The notes beneath the pieces are model-generated. The model searched no databases and was not told the origin of the DNA. It worked only from the letters and a program-made list of their open reading frames with translations. A program made the translations under genes and the position numbers. Shown here in pieces: positions 46,063 to 55,015 of a stretch of DNA of 64,000 bases (position 1 is its first letter; each line of letters starts with the position of its first letter). The stretch is from Paraburkholderia phenazinium. GTDB taxonomy: Bacteria; Pseudomonadota; Gammaproteobacteria; Burkholderiales; Burkholderiaceae. Location of the stretch: NCBI RefSeq assembly GCF_900100735.1, contig NZ_FNCJ01000002.1:372001-436000 (forward strand). The letters run 5' to 3'.

Positions 46063-49000
46063 ACGTCAGGGAAGCGCCCGTGTTGCCACCCACATACAGC
46101 AACCCACCGCACACGCCGGAGCCGCGAGATCTCAGTTCGCCGGCGGGCAGCGCCGTGCCGTTCGTCGAGCTTGCCGGCAAGTGGCGCTACCGCCTCGGCC
46201 CGAGATTGGGCGAGGGCGGCAACGGTGTGGTCTTTCGTGCGATCTGTAGCGACACGGGGCAGGACGTCGCGATCAAGCTGATCCGCGATGACGTTACGAA
46301 GACCTCGGCGGAGCGCGCGCGCCAGCGTGCGCGCTTTCGGCGCGAAACGCATCTGTGCGAGGGGCTGCAGCACCCGCACGTCGTGGCGTTGCTCGATCAG
46401 GGCGAAGCGCCTGACGGGCGCCTGTTTGCCGTATTCGAATTCGTGCAGGGCCGAACCCTGCGTGACTGGCTGGCTGCCGAGGGGACGCTGTCGGCCGTCG
46501 ACACCGGGCGGCTGATGACCGAGGTGCTCGACGCGCTCGGGGCCGTGCATCGGCGCGGCGTCGTCCACCGAGATCTCAACCCGCAGAACATCCTGATCAC
46601 GATGGCGGATGATGGGCCGCACGCGAAGATTCTCGATTTCGGCATTGGTGCGCTGCTGCCGGATACGGAGCGCATCGAAGGTCACGACTCGACGCAGGCG
46701 ACCGAAGTGCTCGGCACGCCCCAATATTGCTCTCCCGAGCAGTTACGCAACGAGGCGCCGACGCTCAAAAGCGATCTGTACACGTGGGGACTGCTGGTGA
46801 TCGAATGCCTGACGGGTCGTGCCGTCATGCAAGGCGCAAGCGTGGCCGACATCCTTTATCAGCAGCTCAGCCCCGTCGACATCGCGCTGCCCGCGTCGAT
46901 CGCCGCGCACCCGCTCGGCTCGGTCCTGCGCCGCGCGCTGAGCAAGAACCCGGAGCAGCGGGCCGCCTCGGCCGAGGAACTGGCGGCGCAATTTCGCACG
47001 CTGCACTTCGCCGCGCTCGTCGGCGAGTTCGACTCCCGCCAAACCGGCCTGCGAATTCGCCCGGGCACCCGCGCGCCGCGTGCCGAGACCGCCGGCACGG
47101 CCGGAGAATACCGGCAGATCACTACGCTGTGCTGCTGCGTGACGATCGCCGGAGATGGCAGGCAGCGATATGCCGACGCCGACTACCGGGACAGGCTCGA
47201 CGGCTACGAGGAGCAATGGCTGACGAAGTGCACCGATCTCGCCGTAGGCTACGGCGCGCAGGTCGGCGGACGACTCGGCGACACAGTGCTGCTCTATTTC
47301 GGTTTGCAAAGCGAGATCGACCGGCCGGCGCGCCGCGCGGCGCGGGCGGCGCTCGACATGGTGAGGGAAGCCGCGCGCACCCGGCTGGCAGCTCCGCCGG
47401 CGTCGGGCGCACGGCCGTCCGGCGAAAGCTGGCGCGTCGAGGTCGCTGCGGCGATTCACGTTGGGCAGGTTCTGGCTCACGCGTCGCTGATGTCAGGCGT
47501 GTCGACGCCCGCCGCCACCTCCAGACTGCTGCGCCTCGCGACGCCAGGCCAGATCCTGATAAGCGACGACGCCCGCCTCGCGCTCGAGCGCCACGCCGAC
47601 TATCGGCCGACCGCGCTACGGCTGCCTCGGGCGGGCCTCGTCCCGCAGCCCGTCCATGAACTGCTCGGCGAGCGCCGTAGCAACATTCCATTCGACTCGC
47701 TCGACGAGAGCGTGACGGCGCCGATGCTCGGTCGCGAACGCGAACTCGATGCGCTGCTGCGCGCCTGGCAAACGACCCTCGCACAACATCGGCGCGAGAG
47801 GGCTGGCGAGAGCGCTCCGCCCGGCATGTCGAAGCTCGTCGTCGGCGAGGCCGGAATCGGCAAGTCGCGGCTCGTCTATGAACTCTGTGAAGCGGTCCAG
47901 ACGCAAGGTCACGCGTTCGCGTATTGCGCCTGTTTACCCGAGCGGGCGAATCATGCGCTGTTCCCCATACTGCGCTTCATCAGCGCTCATTGGCGCATCG
48001 AGGCCGACGGCCCGGTCGATCTCGCACTGGCGGCGATCGACAGAATGATCGCGCCGTTGGCGTGCGATCACGTGGCGGCACGCGCGGCGCTCGCCACATG
48101 GTTAGGGCTGCCGTGCGATGCGGGCGGGTTCCTATGGTCGAGTGCACGCGAACAACACGCGCTGTTCGACGTGCTGGAGCAACTAGTCATATCGCTTGGC
48201 AACGGCGCCCCGATCCTGCTCGTCGTCGACGACGTGCAATGGATCGACCGCTCAACCCAGGACTTTCTCGGGTCGCTGCGAGGCTCGCCGCGGGCGCGCA
48301 CGGTATGCATCGTGCTCACGTCGCGCCCCGAGAACCTCGATCGCTGGCGTGCCACCACCGAGCGCCTCGTGCTGCGCCGCCTTTCGCGCAACGACGCGCA
48401 GCGCCTCGTCTCGGCACTGTTCGAGCAGGAGTCGCTCGATCCGGCTTCGCTTAGCCTGCTCGCCGAGCGCACGGCGGGAATCCCGCTATTCATCGAGGAA
48501 ATCGTCCGCGAGCTCGTCTCGAGCGGCGCGACCACCGAGCCGGACGGCCTGCTATCCGGACTTCGGGCAACCGACCCGCATCCGCTTCCAGTCAGTCTCG
48601 GCAGTCTGCTGGGCCTCGTGTTCGAGCGGATCGACGACGCGCGCGACACCGCACAGCTCGCCGCGACGATCGGGCTCGAAGTGGATGCGCAGTTGCTTGC
48701 CGACGCGTCGCTGCACAATCGAAGCACACTCGACGCCCATCTACAGCTTCTGGTCGAAGCGCGGATTGTCTACGCGCGGCATCGGCTCGACCGCGTGTTC
48801 TATACGTTCCGCCACGCATTGATTCGCGACGCGGCCTATGAATCCATGCTGCCTGCTGTGCGGCGCAGCAACCATACGCGGGTAGCCCGCGCGTTAGCCA
48901 TGAAAACCGATCTTGGTACCGGTGCGCAACCCTTCAGCGTCGCTCAGCACTTCGCATACGCGGGCGTCTTCGCCGAGGCTATCGGCCACGGCATCGAGGC

Positions 49001-50126
49001 GGCGCGGCGCGCGCTCGACCGCTCCCTCTACGACGACTCGATCCGTTACGCGCAGTCCGCCTCCGACTGGCTCGTCAAGGCCGACTATGCGGAGCGCGAG
49101 TACGACAGCGCACGCGTTCACTCAACCTTGACGCATGCGACCATGGCGCGGTTCGGATGGGCCGATCCGCGGGTGCGCGAGCACGCGGAGCGGCTCTTGC
49201 AGCTAGTGCTGACGCTCGGCGACCAGAAACTCGCCATCAGCGCGCTGTGGACGCTCTCGACCTACTACCACGTCGCGGGCGACCGCCCTACCGTGCACCG
49301 GATCAGCGTGCGGCTCGATGAGCTTGCCGCCGATTGCGGCGATGCCGGCGTTCGGGTCGCAGCCGATGCGATGCGCGGCATGAGTCTGTGGATCGACGGC
49401 AACTACTCGCGCGCGCGCGCCGCGTTCGAAGCGACGCTCGCCGGCTACGACGCGCGGCGCGACATGGACCATCGGCGCATCCTGGGACTCGATACGCGCG
49501 CCTGGACGATGGCGTCGCTCGCGAGTGTTCTCTGGTGCGTCGACGACGATCCGCAAGCGGCGCTCGCGATGGGGCGCGAGGCCGTCTACTGTGCGACCTG
49601 CCTCGACCACTTACCGACCCTTGGCGTCACCCTGATGTATCTCGCGCGCACGCAGCAGTGGGCCGGCGATCGCGATGCGGCCCGTGCCACGTCGGCAGCC
49701 ACACTGCGCCTTTCGCAAGTTCACCAATTGCACGCGGTCAAGCACTACGCAGCGATTATTCATGCATGGACAGAAGCGGATCGCGCAGGCGCCGTTGCGC
49801 ATATTGGAGCGCTGCGGCAATCGGGCGGGATGCTCGGTCTGACTTACTACGCGTCGCTGATCGCCGAGATCGATGCCGAACGCGGCGATTATGAGGCGGC
49901 GCTCGCGCAAGTCGAACGGTGTCTGGCGTTGTGCGATTCGATTGGGGAGCGCTATTACGAAGCGCAACTGCTGCTGAAGAAGTGCGAGTACCTGCGCGAG
50001 ATCGATCCGCACAGCAACGGCGCCGCCGCGCTTCAGACCTGCCGGCGCGCTTTCGAGATCGCGACGAAGGCGGGCATGTCCCGCATCGTCAAGAGTGCTG
50101 GAGAGAGGTTGAATTCATTGCTGTAA
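46059..50126 (+). CDS. TOMM-system kinase/cyclase-like/ATPase fusion protein
   Basis: Giant cytosolic regulator of 1355 residues, matching the TOMM kinase/cyclase fusion family. Residues about 43-310 are a Ser/Thr kinase with all key residues: GEGGNGVVF (from 51), Lys73, HRDLNPQN with Asp172 and Asn177, DFG from 193 and GTPQYCSPEQL. Residues about 355-540 resemble a class III nucleotide cyclase (GDTVLLYFG and a typical TPAATSRLLRLATPGQILIS), but the first metal-binding Asp position reads TLCCCVTIAG, so it is probably inactive. An AAA/STAND-type ATPase follows (VVGEAGIGKSRLVYEL and ILLVVDDVQWIDRS), then a long helical TPR-like region. It probably phosphorylates the FHA protein and switches the peptide genes. 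ATG 46059 overlaps the FHA stop. Confidence 0.88.
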   Translation: MNVREAPVLPPTYSNPPHTPEPRDLSSPAGSAVPFVELAGKWRYRLGPRLGEGGNGVVFRAICSDTGQDVAIKLIRDDVTKTSAERARQRARFRRETHLCEGLQHPHVVALLDQGEAPDGRLFAVFEFVQGRTLRDWLAAEGTLSAVDTGRLMTEVLDALGAVHRRGVVHRDLNPQNILITMADDGPHAKILDFGIGALLPDTERIEGHDSTQATEVLGTPQYCSPEQLRNEAPTLKSDLYTWGLLVIECLTGRAVMQGASVADILYQQLSPVDIALPASIAAHPLGSVLRRALSKNPEQRAASAEELAAQFRTLHFAALVGEFDSRQTGLRIRPGTRAPRAETAGTAGEYRQITTLCCCVTIAGDGRQRYADADYRDRLDGYEEQWLTKCTDLAVGYGAQVGGRLGDTVLLYFGLQSEIDRPARRAARAALDMVREAARTRLAAPPASGARPSGESWRVEVAAAIHVGQVLAHASLMSGVSTPAATSRLLRLATPGQILISDDARLALERHADYRPTALRLPRAGLVPQPVHELLGERRSNIPFDSLDESVTAPMLGRERELDALLRAWQTTLAQHRRERAGESAPPGMSKLVVGEAGIGKSRLVYELCEAVQTQGHAFAYCACLPERANHALFPILRFISAHWRIEADGPVDLALAAIDRMIAPLACDHVAARAALATWLGLPCDAGGFLWSSAREQHALFDVLEQLVISLGNGAPILLVVDDVQWIDRSTQDFLGSLRGSPRARTVCIVLTSRPENLDRWRATTERLVLRRLSRNDAQRLVSALFEQESLDPASLSLLAERTAGIPLFIEEIVRELVSSGATTEPDGLLSGLRATDPHPLPVSLGSLLGLVFERIDDARDTAQLAATIGLEVDAQLLADASLHNRSTLDAHLQLLVEARIVYARHRLDRVFYTFRHALIRDAAYESMLPAVRRSNHTRVARALAMKTDLGTGAQPFSVAQHFAYAGVFAEAIGHGIEAARRALDRSLYDDSIRYAQSASDWLVKADYAEREYDSARVHSTLTHATMARFGWADPRVREHAERLLQLVLTLGDQKLAISALWTLSTYYHVAGDRPTVHRISVRLDELAADCGDAGVRVAADAMRGMSLWIDGNYSRARAAFEATLAGYDARRDMDHRRILGLDTRAWTMASLASVLWCVDDDPQAALAMGREAVYCATCLDHLPTLGVTLMYLARTQQWAGDRDAARATSAATLRLSQVHQLHAVKHYAAIIHAWTEADRAGAVAHIGALRQSGGMLGLTYYASLIAEIDAERGDYEAALAQVERCLALCDSIGERYYEAQLLLKKCEYLREIDPHSNGAAALQTCRRAFEIATKAGMSRIVKSAGERLNSLL

Positions 50127-50160
50127 GTGGTCCCATTCCTTCTTTCAGGAGAGAAAGCCG

Positions 50161-50526
50161 ATGACTGAGAATACTAGTATCCCGACCTACGAGCAGTTTC
50201 TCGAATACCGAGCCGTGATCATTAAGGCAATCGCTACGGCCTGGCACGATAAAGCGTTCCTCAAAGAGTTGGAGGCACACCCTGTCGAAACGTTGAAGGA
50301 GCGTTTCGGATACGACTACCCGTTTAAGATCGCCTTGAAGGTGCACAGCCCCTCGGCAAAATGGACGCCTGAGATCAACGGCGGCTGGACCACGCAGAAA
50401 AACAACACGTTCACGCTGATCCTGCCCCCGGCACCGGCGAAAAAAGAGCAGTACGCGCTCGCGCTGGCCTCCTACAACTCGAACCACATCTACCTCATGG
50501 ACCACCACGTCCGCCCGGGAGTTTGA
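50161..50526 (+). CDS. TOMM precursor 1, BMA_0021-type (Cys-free)
   Basis: Peptide precursor of 121 residues, nitrile-hydratase-leader-like. The N-terminal two thirds have the leader pattern VIIKAIATAWHDKAFLKELE and HPVETLKERFGYDYPF. The tail is QYALALASYNSNHIYLMDHH plus VRPGV. It has no cysteine at all, and few Ser/Thr residues in the tail, unusual for a substrate of a thiazole/oxazole cyclodehydratase. It lies 35 bases after the kinase gene with an AGGAGAG site. It matches the Burkholderia BMA_0021/BMA_0022 TOMM peptide families. It may be a carrier or partner for the second precursor rather than the modified product. Confidence 0.82.
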   Translation: MTENTSIPTYEQFLEYRAVIIKAIATAWHDKAFLKELEAHPVETLKERFGYDYPFKIALKVHSPSAKWTPEINGGWTTQKNNTFTLILPPAPAKKEQYALALASYNSNHIYLMDHHVRPGV

Positions 50527-50527
50527 C

Positions 50528-50881
50528 ATGGCAGTCGACAACGCTACCCCAACGCTTGAATCAATGCTGGAGTTTCAGCAGGTCTATCTCCGCGCAATCG
50601 CGCTTTCGTGGGAAAACAAGACGTTCAAGGACGATTTAAAGAAGCATCCTGCTGATGCGCTTGCCCGGTACTTCGACTACCGATGCCCTTGGCTTCTCGA
50701 GATCAAGATTGTCGAACACGACCACGAGAGCGCATGGGATGAGAGTAGCCAATCCTGGAAATTGCCGCTCAACACCATGACGGTCGGGATACCGGAGCGG
50801 CCGGACCCGCACAGCGATGAGGCCGTCGCGCTCGCGGCCTATAGTGACGCCGGGTCGAACTACGTCTTCACATGCTGCTGA
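50528..50881 (+). CDS. TOMM precursor 2, BMA_0022-type (C-terminal CC)
   Basis: Precursor of 117 residues, paralogous to the preceding one (shared YLRAIALSWENKTFKDDL, HPADALARYFDYRCPW, and AVALAAYS). The C-terminal core SDAGSNYVFTCC has two cysteines, two serines and one threonine, and is the most probable substrate for azoline formation. It begins one base after the first precursor's stop. It has no export signal and no double-glycine leader cleavage site that I can see, so how it leaves the cell, if at all, is unclear. Confidence 0.85.
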   Translation: MAVDNATPTLESMLEFQQVYLRAIALSWENKTFKDDLKKHPADALARYFDYRCPWLLEIKIVEHDHESAWDESSQSWKLPLNTMTVGIPERPDPHSDEAVALAAYSDAGSNYVFTCC

Positions 50882-50992
50882 TGCGGTCCGCCTGAGCCAC
50901 GCGCGGTAATGCGGCCCACGCCAGTTCGGGTGGGCCGGCGGCGCCGCTGCCTGCACTGTTCTTCCTGCTGTTTTCTTGTATGGAATCCCACG

Positions 50993-53230
50993 ATGCTCGA
51001 CGATTTCTCCCGCGTGTTGCGCTTCAAGCCGCATTTGCTCGTGCTCGACGCGGGTCCCGAGAGGCTGTTCGTCGTCGACGAATTCAAGCGTACGATGCTG
51101 TCCGGCGCCATCTTTGTGCAAATTGCCGCTTGCTTGCGTGCGCGCATGACGATCGCCGAGACACTGACATCGCTTGCCGGCACGTTTGGAGAGTGGCAGG
51201 TGCTCGCGGGACTCGATCATCTGGTGCGTCGAGCTTACGTGCGCAGCGACTCGCCTTGCGAAGACGATGCGGCGCGCGGCTTTTTCGAGCGCATTGGACT
51301 CGATGGCGATGCCGCTTGCGAGCGAATTGCCGGCAAACGCGTCGCTGTCGAAGCATTTGGAGCTGACGATATTCCGCTGAGACACGCGCTCGCGAGAGCG
51401 GGCATCGGGATCGAGCCGGACGCCGGGTTGACAGTCGCGCTGGCCGACTCCCATGATCGCGACGACCTCGCCGATCTCGCCGCACGCGTATCGTTGCGCG
51501 GCGGGGCGCTGCTTATCGCAGTCGCGAACGGTGTCCAGCCGCTAATCGGCCCGCTGTTGGCCGGCGATCCGGAGCTTGCCGACGCGCCTTGCATCGAATG
51601 CGTTCGCTACTGGATTCGTCTCAACCGGCCTGTCGAAGCGCTGCTTGCGCGGCATCACGGCAGCGCCGCGACGCGACTGCCTCAGGCCGTCTCGCGCGCC
51701 GGCGCAGCGGCCGCTGCGGCGCTCATTGCGGCCACTGTCGAGCGGATAAGCGTCGACCCCGCCGCTGCGGAACGCGCGCGAACCCATATCGTCGCGCTGC
51801 GCCTCGACACGCTGACCACCGCGCAGCACCGTGTGTCGAGGCGAGCTCAATGTCCGTGCTGCGGCAATCCTGCATGGATGCGCGAGCAGGCGGCGCGTGC
51901 GCCACGGCTTACGGATAGCACGCCACTCAGGCGCAACGACGGCGGCTACCGCAGTGCGGACCCGCAACAGGTGTTCGAGCGCTATGCGCACTTGATATCA
52001 CCGGTCAGTGGTGCGATCGCCTATCTGCACCCCATGCCAAAGCGGCACGCCGGCCTGCGCAACGTCTATGCGGCCGGATTTCTCGTGTGTCCGGCCGCTG
52101 TGCCGCGCGACAATCGCTTCGACAGGATCTGCTCCGGCAAGGGCCGCACCGACGTTCAAGCCCGTGTGAGTGCATTGTGCGAAACGCTCGAGCGTTTCAG
52201 CAGCGTTTATCAAGGTGACGAGGCGAGTGTGAGCGGCTGTATGGAAGACCTCCTCGCCGCTCCGGCATGCGACGCTTCACCGATCCATGTCAACGCGCTT
52301 CAGCAATTCAGTGCACGTCAGTTCGACGAGCGCGACGCCATCAACGCGCTGACCAGCGATATTCGAAAACAGGTGCCGCCGCGCTTCACGCCACGTGACG
52401 TGATCGATTGGACGCCCGCATGGTCGCTCGTCACGGGCGCGCGCCGGCTCGTGCCGATGAGCTACTGCTATGCGGAAACGCCTGAGAGCGCGCAAGATGC
52501 CGTGCCATGCGTCCACAATCCCAATGGCTGCGCGGCGGGATCGTCCCGCGAGGAAGCGATTCTGCAAGGCTTGCTCGAATTGATCGAGCGCGATGCAGTC
52601 GCGATCTGGTGGTACAACCAGATACCGCGACCCGGAATCGATCTCGCGAGCTTCGCGGACCTGTATTTCGACGCGCTCGTGCGTGAATACGAAGCACTCG
52701 GCTGGCGTCTCTGGGCGCTTGATATCACGCATGATCTGGCCGTTCCAGCAGTCGTCGCGCTTGCCGAGAATACGGCCGACGGACGCTTCTCGATCGGCTT
52801 CGGTTGCCATCTGGATGCGCGCATCGCCACGCAGCGGGCCCTGACCGAAGTCAACCAGTTGCTCAATCTCGCGGCTGACGGGCCGCCGCCATGGGATCAC
52901 ACGAAGCTCGCAAGCACCGGATTCCTGTATCCGGCAAACGACATGCCCTGCACGAAAAACACCACGTGGCAGCCAGTCGAGGCCGGTACGTTGACGGCCG
53001 CGGTCGAACACTGCGTGGCGCGAATCGCCGCGGCCGGAATGGACGTGCTGGTCGTCGATAAGACGCGGCCCGATATCAGCTTGCCTGTGGTGCAAGTCAT
53101 CGCGCCTGGTCTTTGCCATTTCTGGCCGCGCTTTGGCGCCGAGCGTCTCTACTCGGTTCCTGTGCAGCTAGGGTGGTGCGACGAGCCGCGAAGCGAAGCG
53201 GGGTTGAATCAGGCGCTGCTGTTTCTTTGA
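50993..53230 (+). CDS. YcaO cyclodehydratase fused to leader-binding domain
   Basis: Fused E1-like/YcaO enzyme of 745 residues that binds the precursor leader and converts Cys, Ser or Thr into azolines using ATP. The N-terminal part (about 1-290) is an E1-like, leader-binding region with Cys pairs CIEC (near 199) and CPCC (near 286) of a zinc site. The C-terminal YcaO domain has the ATP-binding signatures GKGRTDVQARVSALCETLER (near 381) and CAAGSSREEAILQGLLELIE (near 512). The protein ends in LNQALLFL; the usual C-terminal PxPxP motif of TOMM YcaO proteins is not visible. ATG 50993 gives the natural start; the 50909 extension is Arg/Cys-rich and unlikely. Confidence 0.88.
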   Translation: MLDDFSRVLRFKPHLLVLDAGPERLFVVDEFKRTMLSGAIFVQIAACLRARMTIAETLTSLAGTFGEWQVLAGLDHLVRRAYVRSDSPCEDDAARGFFERIGLDGDAACERIAGKRVAVEAFGADDIPLRHALARAGIGIEPDAGLTVALADSHDRDDLADLAARVSLRGGALLIAVANGVQPLIGPLLAGDPELADAPCIECVRYWIRLNRPVEALLARHHGSAATRLPQAVSRAGAAAAAALIAATVERISVDPAAAERARTHIVALRLDTLTTAQHRVSRRAQCPCCGNPAWMREQAARAPRLTDSTPLRRNDGGYRSADPQQVFERYAHLISPVSGAIAYLHPMPKRHAGLRNVYAAGFLVCPAAVPRDNRFDRICSGKGRTDVQARVSALCETLERFSSVYQGDEASVSGCMEDLLAAPACDASPIHVNALQQFSARQFDERDAINALTSDIRKQVPPRFTPRDVIDWTPAWSLVTGARRLVPMSYCYAETPESAQDAVPCVHNPNGCAAGSSREEAILQGLLELIERDAVAIWWYNQIPRPGIDLASFADLYFDALVREYEALGWRLWALDITHDLAVPAVVALAENTADGRFSIGFGCHLDARIATQRALTEVNQLLNLAADGPPPWDHTKLASTGFLYPANDMPCTKNTTWQPVEAGTLTAAVEHCVARIAAAGMDVLVVDKTRPDISLPVVQVIAPGLCHFWPRFGAERLYSVPVQLGWCDEPRSEAGLNQALLFL

Positions 53231-53255
53231 GCCGCGGTCAAACATTTATCGCGGC
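53231..53255. terminator. Weak hairpin after the YcaO gene
   Basis: Six-pair stem (gccgcg/cgcggc) with a 13-base loop directly after the stop, between the convergent YcaO and AidA/PixA genes. Weak evidence only. Confidence 0.35.
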
Positions 53256-53283
53256 AACCCCGCTCGCGTCGGCTTAGATGGGC

Positions 53284-53826
53284 TCAGTTGCCCTTGATAG
53301 TGATGTACGGATCCCAGGTAACGTAGCCCTTCAGCGTCGAGTGCCGGTCATAAATGGCCACGACGAATTGATAGGTTGCTTGACCATCCGATTCTGCGGT
53401 GGTTTGCCAGAAGTAATCTGCACGTTTCTCGCTGCTCACTCCATTTGCTGGCCAGCCCGGTGCGGGGTAAGGCTCGTCGACGTTGAGACAGTTGAACGTG
53501 AAGTTGTCCGGCACCAGCAGCTCTTTGTTTTTGCTGACGTTGGTGTGGTGAATAAAGCACTTGTAGTCCGCCGCGTCGGTAAGCGAAAGGGTGCGAAAGC
53601 GAATGTTATCGCCAGCATCGACGCTGATATTCAACTCGCTTCCAGCCTGGCCGGAGATGGCATTCCCCTTGGTTGTCACCATATAGACGGTGCCAGTGCC
53701 GTTATTCAGTAGCGTAGTCGGCTTGTTTGAATCGCTACTGAGTGGTGATTGACTTTTCAGGATTGTTTCTGCATCGAGGATGGTCAGGACATCGACGATC
53801 TCGAACGTACTCTTGATATCAGGCAT
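53284..53826 (-). CDS. AidA/PixA family protein
   Basis: Protein of 180 residues matching the AidA/PixA (inclusion body) family: NKPTTLLNNGTGTVYMVTTK, ISVDAGDNIRFRTLSL, the DEPYPAPGWP block and a C-terminal YDRHSTLKGYVTWDPYITIKG. It has no signal peptide. In Burkholderia cenocepacia AidA is a quorum-sensing-controlled protein linked to virulence in nematodes, and PixA is a methionine-rich inclusion protein of Xenorhabdus; the role here is unknown. The region upstream (53827-54196) has an inverted repeat but no clear lux-box. Confidence 0.88.
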   Translation of the reverse strand: MPDIKSTFEIVDVLTILDAETILKSQSPLSSDSNKPTTLLNNGTGTVYMVTTKGNAISGQAGSELNISVDAGDNIRFRTLSLTDAADYKCFIHHTNVSKNKELLVPDNFTFNCLNVDEPYPAPGWPANGVSSEKRADYFWQTTAESDGQATYQFVVAIYDRHSTLKGYVTWDPYITIKGN

Positions 53827-54196
53827 GACGATTCCTTTCGGCTTTTAACCTTGAAAAATGATGTGCTAAGTGACGACGCCTGTAGCGTCCCCGCGCCTCT
53901 TCCAGCTAGCAACGCTTCTCCGTGAGAGAATTCACGGCTCGCGAAAGAGTGTTACCAGCGTAGAGGGAAGGAGCGCTCGAGTCGATTACACGTAATTACA
54001 GCGTGCTTTGCGTTAAATTTAAAAATTGTCCGCAACACGGTAACTCGCACCCGCACAACCAGAATTCAATTGAGTCGAAGGGGGAATGTTGCGAAGGGCG
54101 AAGGGAAGGCGTGAATCGCGCGAGGTCGCCTGTTCAGACGGTCGGTCCAGGCGCGACTCCTATCGGGGCCGCTCCGACTCGAGCACTCGCTGGCAA
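53827..54196. promoter_or_regulatory. Region upstream of the AidA/PixA gene
   Basis: No gene. It contains a perfect inverted repeat ccgtga/tcacgg (53920-53937) and the palindrome GTAATTAC (53992-53999) next to a repeated tgtaat unit. These are candidate regulator sites for the AidA/PixA gene. A CTG-N10-CAG lux-type box was looked for and not found. Confidence 0.4.
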
Positions 54197-54970
54197 CTAC
54201 AACGTCGCGGTGACGCCACCATCAACGTACAGGATATGGCCGTTTACGAAGTTCGAAGCATTGCTCGCCAGAAATACCGCCGCGCCGACGAGGTCTTCCA
54301 CATCGCCCCAGCGCCGGGACGGTGTGCGTCCGATCAACCAGTTACTGAAGGCCTCGTCTTTGACGAGCGCCTCGGTCAATTCCGTTTTGAAGTACCCTGG
54401 ACCCAGGCCATTGACCTGAATGCCGTGCTGCCCCCAATCGATGGCCATGCCCTTGGTCAGCATCTTCACCGCCCCTTTGCTGGCGGTGTAGGCCGCGATA
54501 TTCGGCCGCCCCAGTTCACTCTGAACCGAGCAGATGTTGATGATCTTGCCGCGCTGACGGCCAATCATGTGGCGCGCAACCGCTTGCCCGACCAGAAACA
54601 CGCTTTCGACATTCGTCTTCATGAGTTCTTGCCACTGTGCCTGAGAAAACTGTTCCAGTGGCGCGCGGCGCTGCATCCCCGCGTTATTGACCAGAATGTC
54701 GATCGCGCCGATCTCCTCTTCGATACGCCCAATCGCCGCGTCCACCTCGCTCGCCGATGTGACATCGAAGCTGGCCGCGTGCACGGTGGCGCCGTCGGCG
54801 CGCAACTGCTCGACAGCCGCCGTCAGCCGGGCTTCGCTACGGGCATTCAGAATGACTTCGGCGCCCGCGCCGGCGAGTCCTTTCGCAAGCGCGTAGCCGA
54901 TGCCGGTGCTTGAACCCGTGATCAATGCACGGCGTCCGGAAAGATCGAACATGCCCAGGATGTTATTCAT
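54197..54970 (-). CDS. SDR, gluconate 5-dehydrogenase-like
   Basis: Classical short-chain dehydrogenase of 257 residues. The cofactor motif is ITGSSTGIGYALAKGLAGAG, NNAG appears near residue 95, and the catalytic Ser-Tyr-Lys is in NICSVQSELGRPNIAAYTAS followed by K. The best fit is IdnO/gluconate 5-dehydrogenase, which interconverts gluconate and 5-ketogluconate with NAD(P)H. The gene is last in a minus-strand run with gluconokinase (45 bases upstream) and a four-gene transporter, which supports a sugar-acid role. Confidence 0.88.
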   Translation of the reverse strand: MNNILGMFDLSGRRALITGSSTGIGYALAKGLAGAGAEVILNARSEARLTAAVEQLRADGATVHAASFDVTSASEVDAAIGRIEEEIGAIDILVNNAGMQRRAPLEQFSQAQWQELMKTNVESVFLVGQAVARHMIGRQRGKIINICSVQSELGRPNIAAYTASKGAVKMLTKGMAIDWGQHGIQVNGLGPGYFKTELTEALVKDEAFSNWLIGRTPSRRWGDVEDLVGAAVFLASNASNFVNGHILYVDGGVTATL

Positions 54971-55015
54971 CTCAAGTCCCTTTCGTCTGTATGTTTGTAT
55001 TACACGCAGCGATCA

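Noticed and set aside
50161..50881. Nitrile hydratase alpha subunit genes
   Set aside because: The proteins resemble only the leader-like part. The metal-binding VCTLCSC motif is absent, there is no beta subunit, and a YcaO cyclodehydratase follows, so peptide precursors fit better.
53827..54196. Lux-type box upstream of the AidA/PixA gene
   Set aside because: No CTG-N10-CAG-like dyad was found; only an unrelated ccgtga/tcacgg repeat is present.
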